From positions 2,790,001-2,854,000 of the forward strand of contig NC_088941.1 in assembly GCF_033473495.1 (NCBI RefSeq): DNA of 64,000 nt, in the 5' to 3' direction. The notes under the pieces are model-generated. The model was not told the DNA's origin. It ran no database searches and saw only the letters and a list, made by a program, of their open reading frames with translations. Position 1 is the first letter of the stretch; each line of letters begins with the position of its first letter. The stretch is from Cercospora beticola. Taxonomy: Eukaryota; Ascomycota; Dothideomycetes; Mycosphaerellales; Mycosphaerellaceae. The position numbers were made by a program, and so were the translations under genes. Shown here in pieces: positions 11,572 through 23,039 of this stretch.

Positions 11572-11886
11572 TTTCTTGTAGTGGCACTAAATGATCAATT
11601 GACTGATACCGCAAGCATGCCGAATTTTTGCAGCAGCATAGAGCACCGTTCGTGGTATGAGTGCTACCCTCAACCCAATTGTCGGCCCAATTGAACACTC
11701 CATCCTCGATGTAGCCGCTACTGCAAAGGCTTGATGCCAGCTAACGCACTTGTTCTAACACTGTCAGGCCAAAGAACGTGCAGGGTTGGATTCTAGGGAG
11801 AAGGACACACAGCAATCTGTGCACTTTGAAGAACCTTCTCTCTGCCTCGCACAACTTCCAAACCAAGTCATGATGTACCACTATCT

Positions 11887-14800
11887 CTACACCAGCTGAG
11901 GAGAACAACCCATCGAGCCCTCCACAGCCAACGAAGCGAGATCCGCAAGCACCGGATTCTGAAAAACATCTCGCACAGTAAGTTGCGAGATTCCATGCCG
12001 TTGAGCAAGCCCAACGAACCGCATCGCCCCAATCGAATCCCCACCAAGCCGGAAAAAGCTATCGTCAAGTCCAATGGCGTCTGGACTGATCTCCAGAATC
12101 TCGGCCCAAATTTTTTGCACCAGCTTTTCAGCCTTGGTGCAAGGTTCGCGGCGTGCAGTTAGCTGTTTGGTGACTTCGTCCTCGAACTCGCTTTGTGAAC
12201 GTTGATGAAAGGCGCGTAGTGCAGGGCGATCAATCTTGCCTGTCGCTGTTCGTGGAATATCTTGCAAAGATACTAATTCTGAGGGAAGCATGTAAGTGGG
12301 TAGTCGGGATGCCAGTTTCTCGGTCGCAATCGGCGATAGGCGGCGAATAGTCGCTTCGTGATCTCCTGTTGGTTGTTGTAACGAGACAAAAGCCACAAGT
12401 TGAGCGTCAACGACCTCAGCCACGACCTCTGCGCCTTTGAAGCGCTTTGTCGCCACATTCATTGTCTCCAGCACAGACCGTATACCGTGCTCAACCTCCT
12501 CAAGCTCTACACGCTGGCCACGAATCTTGACCATGGTGTCTTTACGCCCAAGAAACACGATGCTTCCATCTTCGTCGAACCGAGCCAGATCTCCGGTTTT
12601 ATACAGCCTTCCAGGGCGACCTGCTTGGAGGCCGGGAATTTCAGAGGTGAGCCATTGTAGATCAAGTATAAATGACTTGCTCGTTAAACTTGCATTGCCC
12701 ACATATCCTTCACCTACGAGTGGACCTTCCAAGTAGAGCTCTCCGACGGCGCCTATAGGACAGAGCTGCGTGGAATCCTCTTGAGACACAATCCAAGCAC
12801 ATATTCCGACAGGCCGACCGATACTACGGCCCTTCGTGTTTGCCGTAACCTTCAACACCGTCGCTGTCGGAGTACACTCTGCCGGTCCATAAGCATTTCG
12901 AACCTCGACATGCTCTGTTAGCGTGTGCCAATCACTGGGAAGCACAACCTCTCCACCTAGAATGAGCGTGGAAAGTCTTTCAATACCAGATAGATGCCTG
13001 GCGATAGAAGGCGTGAGATCGGCGAGCGTAATGTCGTATTTCAAAAGTGCCCCAGAGAGATCATTCATCCGTTCATCTGGTGAGGGAATACAAAAGCATG
13101 CCCCTGGTTCTTATCAGCACATAGTCTCGTGGACGGGATCACCGAAAAGTTAGCACTGTACTGTACTTACCGATTGTCAAAGTATGCACCAGATTCGACC
13201 AAAAGACATCGAACGCGTAGGACGCAAAATCCAACACTCTCGAGGTTCGCTGATAGTTCAGACTCACCCTCTGGTATTCCAGCGCAGAGCACATATTCTG
13301 ATGCGTGATCATGACACCCTTGGGATCGCCTGTGGTTCCCGAGGTGAATTGTATGTACAGCAAATCGCACGGACTCACCATGGAGAGTTCCTGGTCTGCG
13401 ATTTGCGACGACTCGATGAGCAGATTCGATCCCACGATCATAGCTGTGTCACAGATTCGCTGCGCCAATTCGATATTTGAGGCGGAAGATAAGCAGATCG
13501 TGCATTGTGCCTGTCTCGCCATGGCCGCGAGTCGCTCTTCAGGCTGCGTAGAAGGATCTGTCGCCACTGCAGCGGCGCCACATTTCATCACGGCGAGTGC
13601 AGCGACCGGCATCCACATGGACTTCTCCAAAAGTAGCAAAACAGCGGTACCATGAACTGTTCCCCTGCTTATGAGCTGTTTCGCAACTTGTGTCGAAAGA
13701 TCATCCAGTTCCTTGTATGTAAGGCTACCGTCCCAGGCGCAGACAGCAGGACACGAAGGCTGTTCGTGGACTTTGAGCGTTACCAGCGAATGAACGCAGG
13801 TGCTCACGGCCTCGGGAACGTTCGCATTCCACTTCCAAATCTGCTGAATATCTTGCAAATCGGTCAAATTCAAGCCAGCTAGCTTCGTGTCTTGTAAATC
13901 CTGGTCTAGCACTTGGCTGATGACATGGCGTAGTTGGTTCACTAACCGCTCGGCCTGTGCCGTAGTCAATGTCCCGTTGTTGCATGACAAGTAAAGTTTC
14001 TGATGCTGAACATCCAGTGTACATCTCAATGGCGCGGCGATAGTCAGCGGCCCATGGAAAGACTTCTCGCTTCCCACTTCCAGTACGACGTGAAAGTCAC
14101 ACGCGAAAGCCGCATCATCACTCATCAGCCTAAGCCAATCGTAGGGTGTTCGCTGCAATTTGCGAATGGTTGCACCCCGACATTCGACTTGACGTGTGAG
14201 TGTAGACAAGCTGCTGGACGGGTCAATTGCAAGACGCATAGGCAACGGATCGACGATTTCAGTTCCAGCCGCGGGTAGAACGCCAAAGACTGCTTCGTCA
14301 GATCCTGTCATGCGTGAAGACAGCAGAGCCCATGCGGTCCTCAGCGTAACTTCAGGTTCCATATGGTGCATCGTGACCTCCGGAATGTCGGCTTCCACTC
14401 GACAAACAGATGCAGTCTCCGCAGCGCCGTCCGATGATAGAGGGAAGTGAGTGGCCTGCAGACCATCGAGCTGCTCCCGCCATATTGACTCTGCCAGATG
14501 CTCCTCGCAGCCAACGACATACCGGAAGAAACCGTGCCAGAGGCCATTCGTTTCGTTTTCAAGCCCGTAGCAGAAACCTTCTTCCCCAGGTGTTTTCAGC
14601 AAATACCGCACCGCCAGCTTCAACATCTGAGCCACCGCCTGGGCCGTCTGAACCGGAATCGTGGCCTCACGATACTCAACAACCACAGCCATCGCCTCCC
14701 GCTCCAACGCAACACTCAGCCCAATATCAAACTCATGTCGATCCTCCCCACCCATCTCTTGAAGCGAGAAACTCCCCGAACTCATCGCCAGATCCGCACC

Positions 14801-17800
14801 ACGTACCGAAACCGTAGAATTGAACAGCCCATGCTGTTGTCCACGAATCGCCAAAACATGCAAAATCTCGGCCAACGACGTATGTTGAATATTCCGATGC
14901 TCAATCGTATCCCGTGAAACCCGACGAAACACTTCCTCAGCAGAAGCTCTCACATCGATGCGACTCACGAGTAAGCTAACCAAAGGGCCTACCATCATTT
15001 CGATTCCATCGACGGGGATATCTCGTCCGTGAGAAAGATATCCAAAGCAAACTTCACGATGACCGGTGAATTGTGCGAGGACGAGCGCCCAGACCAACTG
15101 CACGAAGACGAAACGTGTGAGACCTCGTGTAGCGCAAAACTCCGCCACGCCGTGCATTTCGCTCCGTGGGACTTCGAGAACAGCGAAGCGTTCATCACGA
15201 AGAAGTTCTCCGCGAAGATCCTCGCTCCGTTGAGTGGGGAAGATGCAAGGCTTGACATTTTGTAGAAGTCGTTCCCACGCAGATAGACGTTGCGCTTGAG
15301 GAATGCTCACGACATGGCGGACGATGTCGCGAAATGGAGGTGCGGCGGCCGTAACGGTCGCGAAACTCGAGGCTGCACCATCGTAAGTTTTCACCAGTTC
15401 GGCGACGATCAGACCCAGGCTTGCGGCGTCGATGAGACTATGGTTGGCGTCGAGTCGACAGGCGAGTTCGCCACTGGAAGGATCTTCGCAAATCGTGAAA
15501 GTATGCTCGACTTGATGCGGGAGGAAGTGTGGCGGGTTGAGGGTTGCCAAAGTTGCTGTTGCGCTTTGGTGAGTGTCGCTGGCGGCACGGATGTGTTTGA
15601 CAAGGATTTCTGGGTCTCGAAGTAATATTTGGATGAAGCCACCGTTTTCCGGGTGCGGCATGAAAACAGTCTGCAGGATACTATGTCGTTTGACCACCGT
15701 TCCCCACGCCTGTTCAAGTTTCGCGCTTGACAATGGAGAAGTAGCGCCAGGACTTCGTACACAACTCCAGATGTTCGAAGTGGTATACGATGCGGACCCA
15801 CTCTGGATGCTGACACGCATGCCCTCTTGAGCAGGCAGGCAAGGGTACATATCAAGCACTTGGTTCACAGGAATTCCGGCTCGCGGGAGCTGTTGCCGGA
15901 GCATCACGTCAAGACTCTCATATGACAAAGACAGCAAAGGCAAATCTGTCAACGTAAAAGACGGAGGCGTCTTCTGTAGTTCCTGCGTGAGAGTTTTGAG
16001 CGCCTGAGCGAAAGACTTCGTCCAAGACTGGAGTCTTTCCTGATGGCGCATGTCCTTGTGGATGTGAAATGTGACCAGAAATTCATCTTCACACCTTTCG
16101 GCGCTGATCTCGATTGCACTGCTTCGCTGCGCTGTGGGTGACATTTCGCACAAGTCCAGATCTGCAGTGTCTAAACTCTCCGGACGCTTGAACAAACCCG
16201 TCTCGGCTTCCAACTGTTGAAACTGCCCAGAGAAATTGAGGACCAGTTCGGGAAAGTCATGAGTTCCAAAGGCTTCCTGCCCAGACTTGCTTTGATAACG
16301 ACAAGAAAAATACGGCTGTCCCTTGCCAGGTACCCGTCGCCGATTATCCTTTGCCAAGCGAACCAGCTCGAGCAAGGTGCTTTCAGATGACATGGAAAGA
16401 GGACAGGGGCAAAGAGTAGTGAACCACCCCACAGTGTTCGTGATGTCCAGTGATAAGTCATCAGATGACTCTCGTCCATGCCCTTCGAGCCAAACAACAA
16501 TCGGCTCTCTCTCAGGAAAAGTCTGCCAAAAGGAGCGTGTCAAAGCAGTAATAATAATATCAATCGGCTCAGTTCGCAAAGCCTCATTCGCCTCTCCAAA
16601 CAAAGAAGCCGTAAGCTCTGCATCAAAGACAAGACTGAAAGCCTCGCAGCCCTCGAACGTATTCTCATTTGCAGTCAGACCCCAAAAATCCATTTGTGGC
16701 TTCGGGACCGCATATGGCAAAACTGCAAGTGGCGAAAGAGTCGCCCCCACAGTATGCTGCCGCTGAAGCCAGTGCTGAAACGAAGCTGTAGCGTGAGATC
16801 TTAAGCTACCATGTTCAACAAAGTCTTCTATATCCGCCCAGAGAATGCGCCACGAAACCAAGTCGATAATCGCGTGGTGCGCCGAGAGAAGTAATAGCTG
16901 GGTGTTGCTTGATTCGACATGGAATAAATCCCCAACGAACAATCCACCGCGGCGAAGATCGAAGGACTTTTGCCGTGATTGACAGATATTCTGCACTGCT
17001 TCGTGTGATTCAACCACATGCTCGACCAGGATAGGATACGGGCATTCAGACATCGGCATGATACGTTGCTTCCAGCAATGAACTTTCGATTCCCTGTCGA
17101 AATAGCAGCGAAGCATTTCATGTCTCGCCACAACAGCTTCCAAAGCAGCGGCGAGCACCTCTTTGCTCACGGGTTTGTTGAGCTCGAGAAGGAAACTTTG
17201 GTTCCAATGATTAAGGCCATCGGGATATAGATCGAAGAAAATTTGCTGAATGGGAGAGAGTCCGAAGAATTTGTCTTCCCGTTCGAGCTCTTTCTCCTCC
17301 TCCTCGCTCGAGGTGGCTTTACCCACGTCATGCGTCGTTGCGATCCGACAGCGACTGGCCAGTCTTCGAATCGTTGCAGTTTCCAAAATGTCCGTGACGG
17401 TGAACAGGAGGTTGCGGAGCTTTCCCTGTGCGACGACTTGCATGGCGGAGATGGAGTCTCCGCCGAGCCTTGTGAAGGCTTTGTCCACTGTCACGTCGGT
17501 CTGCGATAGGTTGAGCACGGACATCCAGATTTCTTGGAGAATTGACTGAGTCGTACCCTGAGGCTGTGTGGTAGGTTCTGTATCGATCGTATTTTCATTC
17601 TCTTGATGTTGGGACCAGAGAGTCTTTCCTAGCTCTTGAAGCGCATTTCGATCGATCTTATCTGACGCCATGCTGGGAATGGTCATCAATGGAAAGAATG
17701 CAGACGGTACCAAATACGATGGAACCTTCTCCAGGAGTTTTGCAGAAAGCCCACGCACAGCGTTCTGAACCACGCTATCGTGCAAAGATTGTTCTTTTGC

Positions 17801-20737
17801 GCTCTCTGCATCGTGCTTCAACGTGACAAAAGCAACCAGCACTGCACTTCCACCATTCGACGACTGAATAATTTCCGCAGTCACAATCGCCGAGACTGAC
17901 AATGACAGCGCCTCTTTGACGTGGTGTTCGACTTCACTGAGTTCCAGCCTTTGCCCACGAATCTTGGCTTGCCTGTCCTTTCGGCCGATGTACTCTAGTG
18001 ATCCATCCAATCTGTACCGCACGAGATCTCCAGTGCGATACACACGTCCTTGGCGGCCAGTTCTGCTTGAACTTGTGACGGTAGAAGGTATACCCTTTTC
18101 CAACCACGCAGGATTCTCCATGAAGCATTCTTTCGTACGAACCGGATCGTGAAGATACCCCTGGCCGACCAACGGTCCTTCAAGCCAGAGCTCACCCACA
18201 GCTCCAATTCGACTCAAAGTTTGCGAATCTGGGTCAACAACCCAAGTGCACACGCCTCGTCCGTGTCCGATGCTAATGTCATCGGGCCGGATTTCAGCGA
18301 TCGTTGCGGTAATAGTGCACTCTGCCGGACCGTAAACATTGAAGATTCGGGTCTGTGGGCCTGCTAGATGGGCATCCTCGGGGATGACAGGCTCTCCGCC
18401 GAGAATGAGAGTGGAAAGACGGGAGAGCGCAGATCGGCCGACGATTCGCGCAACGGAAGGAGTCAGATCGACAGAGTTGATGTTGTATCGTTCCAAGCAG
18501 CCAGCAAGATCGTTGTCACGTTCTTCTTGCGAAGGTATGCAGAGGCAGCCGCCAGATGTGAGGCTGTGCAGACAATTGGTCCACCATGCGTCAAAGGAGC
18601 AAGCCGCAAAGTCGAGAACGCGAGATTCCTCAGAGAATTGAAGCAACTTTTGTTGATGAGTTATAGCGGAACAGAAACTTTGATGTGTGTTCATCGCTCC
18701 CTTGGGCACGCCCGTACTTCCAGATGTGAAATTCACATAGAGCGTGTCTGAGGGTTTGACCAGGGGCAATGCGCCGCTGGGTTCCTCTCTGAGCCACATG
18801 GAGTCTGATCCCACCACGACGAGGCGTTCAGCACCAACTTTGCTCGCGAGAGAGACATTGCTGCTCGAACAAAGAAGTATTTCAGTGCCGACCTGAGCGA
18901 TGATAGTGCGTAAGCGGGCTACCGGTTGTCTCGAATCCAGACAAAGGCATGCCGCGCCTGCTTTGATAACGCCGAGTGCAGCGACTGTCTGCCATTTCGA
19001 CCGCTCAAACAGAATTGGCACTATGGTCTCGCCGGCGACCAGTTTGGGTCGGAGGTGAAGAGCGAGTTTTGTTGTCGCACCCTCCAGCTCTCCATAAGTG
19101 AAATCGCCATCCCAAGCGTTGATTGCACATGCTAAAGGACGTTCCCGGGCTCGCGACGCAATCACATCGTGCACGCACAACGGTGTTTTCTCGGGCAAAG
19201 CATCATTCCACTCCCAAATCTGATGAAGGCTCCAGGATGCCATTTGAGCATCTTGAATTTGCGATGCAGCGCGATTGTGATCAGACAACTCCATGACCGC
19301 GTGCCTGAAGCTTGCAGCTACGAATTCAATCTGCTTCTCGGGGACCAGATTGGAGTCGAATGCGATTCGTACACGCAAGGAATCCTTGTCTGGCCAACAT
19401 TGAACAACGACTGCGTATGTGTCGGATGTGGATGGCGACCGTGAATCCTCGTCTGTGTCCAACTCTTGCAGCAGGCGACTTGAAGCAGTGGAATCAGCCT
19501 TGAACAGCTGAGGTTGCACCACGAGAAGTGATTGAAACCTGCAGCCGATCGCAGCTTCATCGCTCACGGCGCGGATATTTTGAAGTCCAGTCTGCTCGAA
19601 AGGAAGCATGGCAACGGAATCACGCTGGACGAAGCTAAGTAGATCATTGTAGCACCAGCTAGAACCCATCACTATTCTTTTTGGCACAGTGGCAATAGTC
19701 GGTCCAGCAACAAGACCAAGTTCTTCAAGTTGTCCTTGGCGACCATTCACAGTGAGCCCGAAAAGAGCTTCATGCCCGCCCGATTCATTCGCCACTGCCA
19801 AGGCCCAGGCCGCTGCGATGATGGTGGCTTTCGTGTAGTCGCACTTCTCCCACGAGATCGCTGTCAACGTACTTTCCAGTTGGCTGTCGGGAAATGCCTG
19901 CAGTCCTAGTGGCGACGAGGGGAAATGTACGCCCCGAGTGTCGTTGAAGTACTCTCTCCAAAACAGCTTTCGGGCCCCTTGGTCCTGGGAGTGCAAATGA
20001 TTGATGAAATATTGCATTGGCTGAAGTGGCGTGCGCGGTTGTTGATAGTATGCGCGTTCGACGTCGTCGAGGAGGAGATCCAGACTCCAGCCATCGAAAA
20101 TGGCGTGATGGATTTGCCAATGAACATGACGATGTCCTGAGGCATTCTGCTTTCGAATGATAGTTATTCTTGAAAGTGGATCTGAAAGACCCATGTGGAG
20201 GTTGCGACTAGCACAATCGTCGAGCGTATCCACGATATTGCATTCCAACGGCTCATCAAGAATTGCCTGCCAGAGTCCAGACTCAGTTGCGGTCGCCAGG
20301 CTGAGTATTCTTGTTCGTAAAATCGGATTTGACATAGCAACCTCTTTCCAAGCCCGCGTTAAGTGGTCGAGGTCGACGTCTGGCCCGATCTGATACGAGA
20401 ACTGAACCACGTAATTGTCTGGATTCTTCACTCCGAGCGCCATAAGGCCCTCTTGGAGCGGAGTACATGGTAGGATGTCGGCCACGCTGGATGGATTAAC
20501 ACCGCAGAGATTTGCAGCATGGGCGATGGTATCGGAGGTATTGCCAGAGGACGGCAGCAGAGAGAACGGGGAATAAGCAGCGCCCGTGTTACATTCATCG
20601 TCCGCCGGGGGCACCGGGACATGAGGAGAAGGCCTCTTCACGAGGTCGATGCAAGCATTCTCCTCTGGAGTCCGATCATGGTGTCTGAAGCCGTCTGTGA
20701 CTGAAAGTCCGCCCATTTCGAAGTGATTTCTGGCCAA
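11887..20737 (-). CDS. nonribosomal peptide synthetase, C-A-T-E-C-(half C)-A-T
   Basis: Two exons (13171-20737 and 11887-13103; intron 13104-13170 restores the A2 sequence TIGACFCIP) encode 2927 residues. Order by residue: C1 with HHAIFDGWS (212); A1 about 535-1030 with TSGSTGVPKG (670) and YRTGDLVRY; T1 LGGDSISAMQ (1092); an epimerase with HHAIIDLVSW (1287), EGHGRE and VGWFT; C2 from 1630 with NHSLIDA (1766) in place of HHxxxDG. The second half of another C domain follows (about 2070-2310), then A2 with TSGTTGDPKG (2469) and T2 LGGDSIGAMR (2878). It stops about 30 residues after T2, with no terminal C, thioesterase or reductase. The start retains the T-to-C linker (YSPFSLLPSSGN), as if an upstream module had been lost. 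A D-configured residue is expected from module 1. Product unknown. Confidence 0.93.
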
Positions 20738-21183
20738 AAGGCGAGCACGCTATGGATCTGCTGGGTGGCACAGGATTTGTGAAGGACCTACAAGTATGCC
20801 CTCCGCTTCGGCAACGAGCGTGAACATTGCTTGTCTCAACCATGTCCGGATCGAGATCGTCTTTGACTGTCGTATACAGTGTTGTGCAACGTCTCATTAG
20901 AGAATATGGTTTCGCGCTAAGGCAAGCGTTTGTAGATCGTGACAAGACACGTCAGCAAGCATTTCTGGCAGAGACGTTTGCTCGCATAACCGTTTCATTA
21001 GCAGAACCTTTGCTATCGGGTTACAGCGTGCGTTGCTTTCCTAGCCCAAAGCACCTCCTAGCTGGCGAATTCGCAGGGAGCGGAAAGACAGTGGTGAGCA
21101 CAAGCAAATTATTTCAGAATGGCGGTGGGCAGCGAACACCTGGGACACAATTGCGGGGAGAGAGCTAGTGCTTATAGAGCATA
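20738..21183. promoter_or_regulatory. region between NRPS and hydrolase
   Basis: About 450 bp upstream of the NRPS start and downstream of the hydrolase stop; both genes are on the minus strand. I searched it for an upstream A-T module exon of the NRPS and saw none. It presumably holds the NRPS promoter. Confidence 0.5.
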
Positions 21184-22792
21184 TCAGATGCCATCGATCG
21201 ATGAGTCTTCAAGTCGCGAGAACCAGATGTGTTGGGGCAGCATATCCTCCAGTCTGATGCCCACTTTCCACGCCCTGTTATTCTCAATCTCGAACACAGC
21301 GGAGAGCGGGATGTCATTGCCTCCTTCGGCCATTCTCATGTAAGCGATGAACTTGGTATTGTCGCAGATGTGCTTGTACGTTAAGGTGAAGCCGCAGGAC
21401 CGCTCCGAACAATCTGCAAACAATTGATCAGCTCGAGCCTGTAGAATGATTTGTTGGTAGCCGGGGTTCCAGTATCGTCCGGTATATACTTCGAGTGGCA
21501 GCAGCAAGGGCTGAAAAGTCTTAATGCCTGGACAGAGATGTTGCACGATCTGTTCTTCCTCTCTCATAGCGTCATCTATAGAATACACGTGATCCTCGCT
21601 CGATGCCACCGACCCACACTCGGATGCGGTGTCGGGCCACTCTTCTTCCAGCGCTAGCTGCGACATGTCGTGGACGGACGGAGACGATGTGCTACGCTGG
21701 GCCTCATCGATGAATAGGTACATGAGCTGGCCGAGGAGGCTGTCAGCATGCGCTGAATTACTCACGATGGCACCTCCGAACTGGAGGTCGGCGATGAAGA
21801 AGTGAACTGTCGCGCTTCCTGCCTCTCCTCCGTTGTGCAGAAGGAGCGTATGGCCTTGGTAGCGGCGGACGTCCCAGCCAAATGCGTAGAAAAGATCTAG
21901 GTCAGCGTCTTGGCAGATGCGGCTCTCGGTGAGGGCATTGAAGACGTGTTCAGTGATTGGGTCTTCGCGCTGCATCATGGCACGAATCCACTTCGCATAG
22001 TCTCCGGCCGTGGAGAAGATATTGCCGGCTCCCTGAAGCTCAGCACCATCAATGTGAGGCATCACACAATGCTGCTTGGACTTGCGATCCCAGGAGTAGC
22101 CTTCGGCGATGCGCAAGGCCTTCGCCTTCGCCCGCGCGTGGCCCAGACATGTCGAGTGCATGTGCAGCGGCTCAAACAGACGGCGCTCGAGATAGGCGGC
22201 AAAGGGATCGCCGCTCTTGGCCTCGACGAGATAGCTGGCCACGGTGTAGGTGAGGTTGCAGTAGATGAAGGAGTGGCGCGGCGGGGCGGCGAGAGCCAAG
22301 TGTCGAAGCTTGCGTGTGATTGACCGTGCATCGTCCGGTCGCGCCGCTCCGCTCCCGAGCAACGCCAGCTCGTGCCTACGCGGTGATCAGTCCGTTTCGT
22401 TCATGTGCGGTGTACGTCGTGACGCGCCCTCACCGTGGCAGGCCGGTGCGATGGCATAGCAGATCGGACACAGCGACGTCGCTGGCGCCCGGCAGCGCGA
22501 AGTCAGCGGGTAGCAGGTGCCGCATCTCCGCCTCCCACTGCACATCCGGGTGAGCGTCGTCGTCGGCGACCAGGAGCGCGACGGCGGCGGCAGTCAGACA
22601 CTTGGCCGCCGAGCCGACGGGCACAGCGGTGTCAGCGGTGAAGTCTCGTGGCGGATCCAGTGCCGCCCTGCCATATGCCCTGCTCTCGAGTCGTCGGCCT
22701 TGGACCAGCGACACGGCCAGACCGACGACGTGATGATCGGCTAGCAGTCTGCTGACACGCGCGCCGCACTGCGGAGACAGGAAAAAGTCCAT
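21184..22792 (-). CDS. beta-lactamase/PBP-fold serine hydrolase (class C type)
   Basis: Two exons (22434-22792 and 21184-22375; intron 22376-22433) give 516 residues. The junction reads HRTGLPRHELALLG, the expected family sequence. All three active-site motifs are present: SxxK in VGSAAKCLTAAAV (about 57), YxN in FIYCNLTYTVASYL, and HxG in LLLHNGGEAGSA. A C-terminal lipocalin-like extension follows (YTGRYWNPGYQQI onward). There is no secretion signal, so it is probably cytosolic. Relatives include fungal LovD-type acyltransferases and bacterial PBP-type thioesterases that release or cyclise peptides. It sits between an NRPS lacking a release domain and an exporter. That suggests peptide release, trans-acylation or self-protection; which one is inference. 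An alternative in-frame ATG at 22885 adds 31 residues. Confidence 0.88.
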
Positions 22793-23039
22793 GACGGCGT
22801 GGAGGAGGAGGAGAGAGCAGGATGGCGAGCATGTCAGGCGTGGAAAATGCACGCTTTTCACGCTGCTGCAGCAGCAGTATTGCATTGGCTCCGACGTTGA
22901 AAAGCATGCCGATCACTGCATTGGCTGCTATTCTATGGGCCTAGCGCCCCGTGCACCGCCGGCATCGAAAAGACTCGTGCTGCTGCTGCATCGTTTGGGC
23001 TGGAAGTCTCGTCCGCTGTATTCTGCGTGCGATGCCGCC
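22793..23039. promoter_or_regulatory. bidirectional promoter of hydrolase and ABC exporter
   Basis: Only 247 bp separate the divergent start codons of the hydrolase (22792, minus) and the ABC transporter (23040, plus). This favours co-regulation of the two cluster genes. A CTGCTGCAGCAGCAG palindromic run lies at about 22862-22876. No transcription-factor site can be assigned with confidence. Confidence 0.55.

Larger units (their letters stand above)
10360..11886. other. intergenic region left of the NRPS locus
   Basis: About 1.5 kb between the kinase start and the NRPS stop. It contains upstream sequence of the kinase, a short coding-looking exon (11325-11506), one copy of the flanking direct repeat (11464-11571), and two diverged versions of a TTTGCAGCAGCAT...TTCGTGG block (about 11153 and 11628). 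The latter suggest small duplicated or decayed genes. No complete gene is resolved. Confidence 0.4.

Noticed and set aside
13652..18641. Numerous plus-strand frames of 70-150 codons within the NRPS
   Set aside because: All lie opposite conserved NRPS domain sequence and show no family features.
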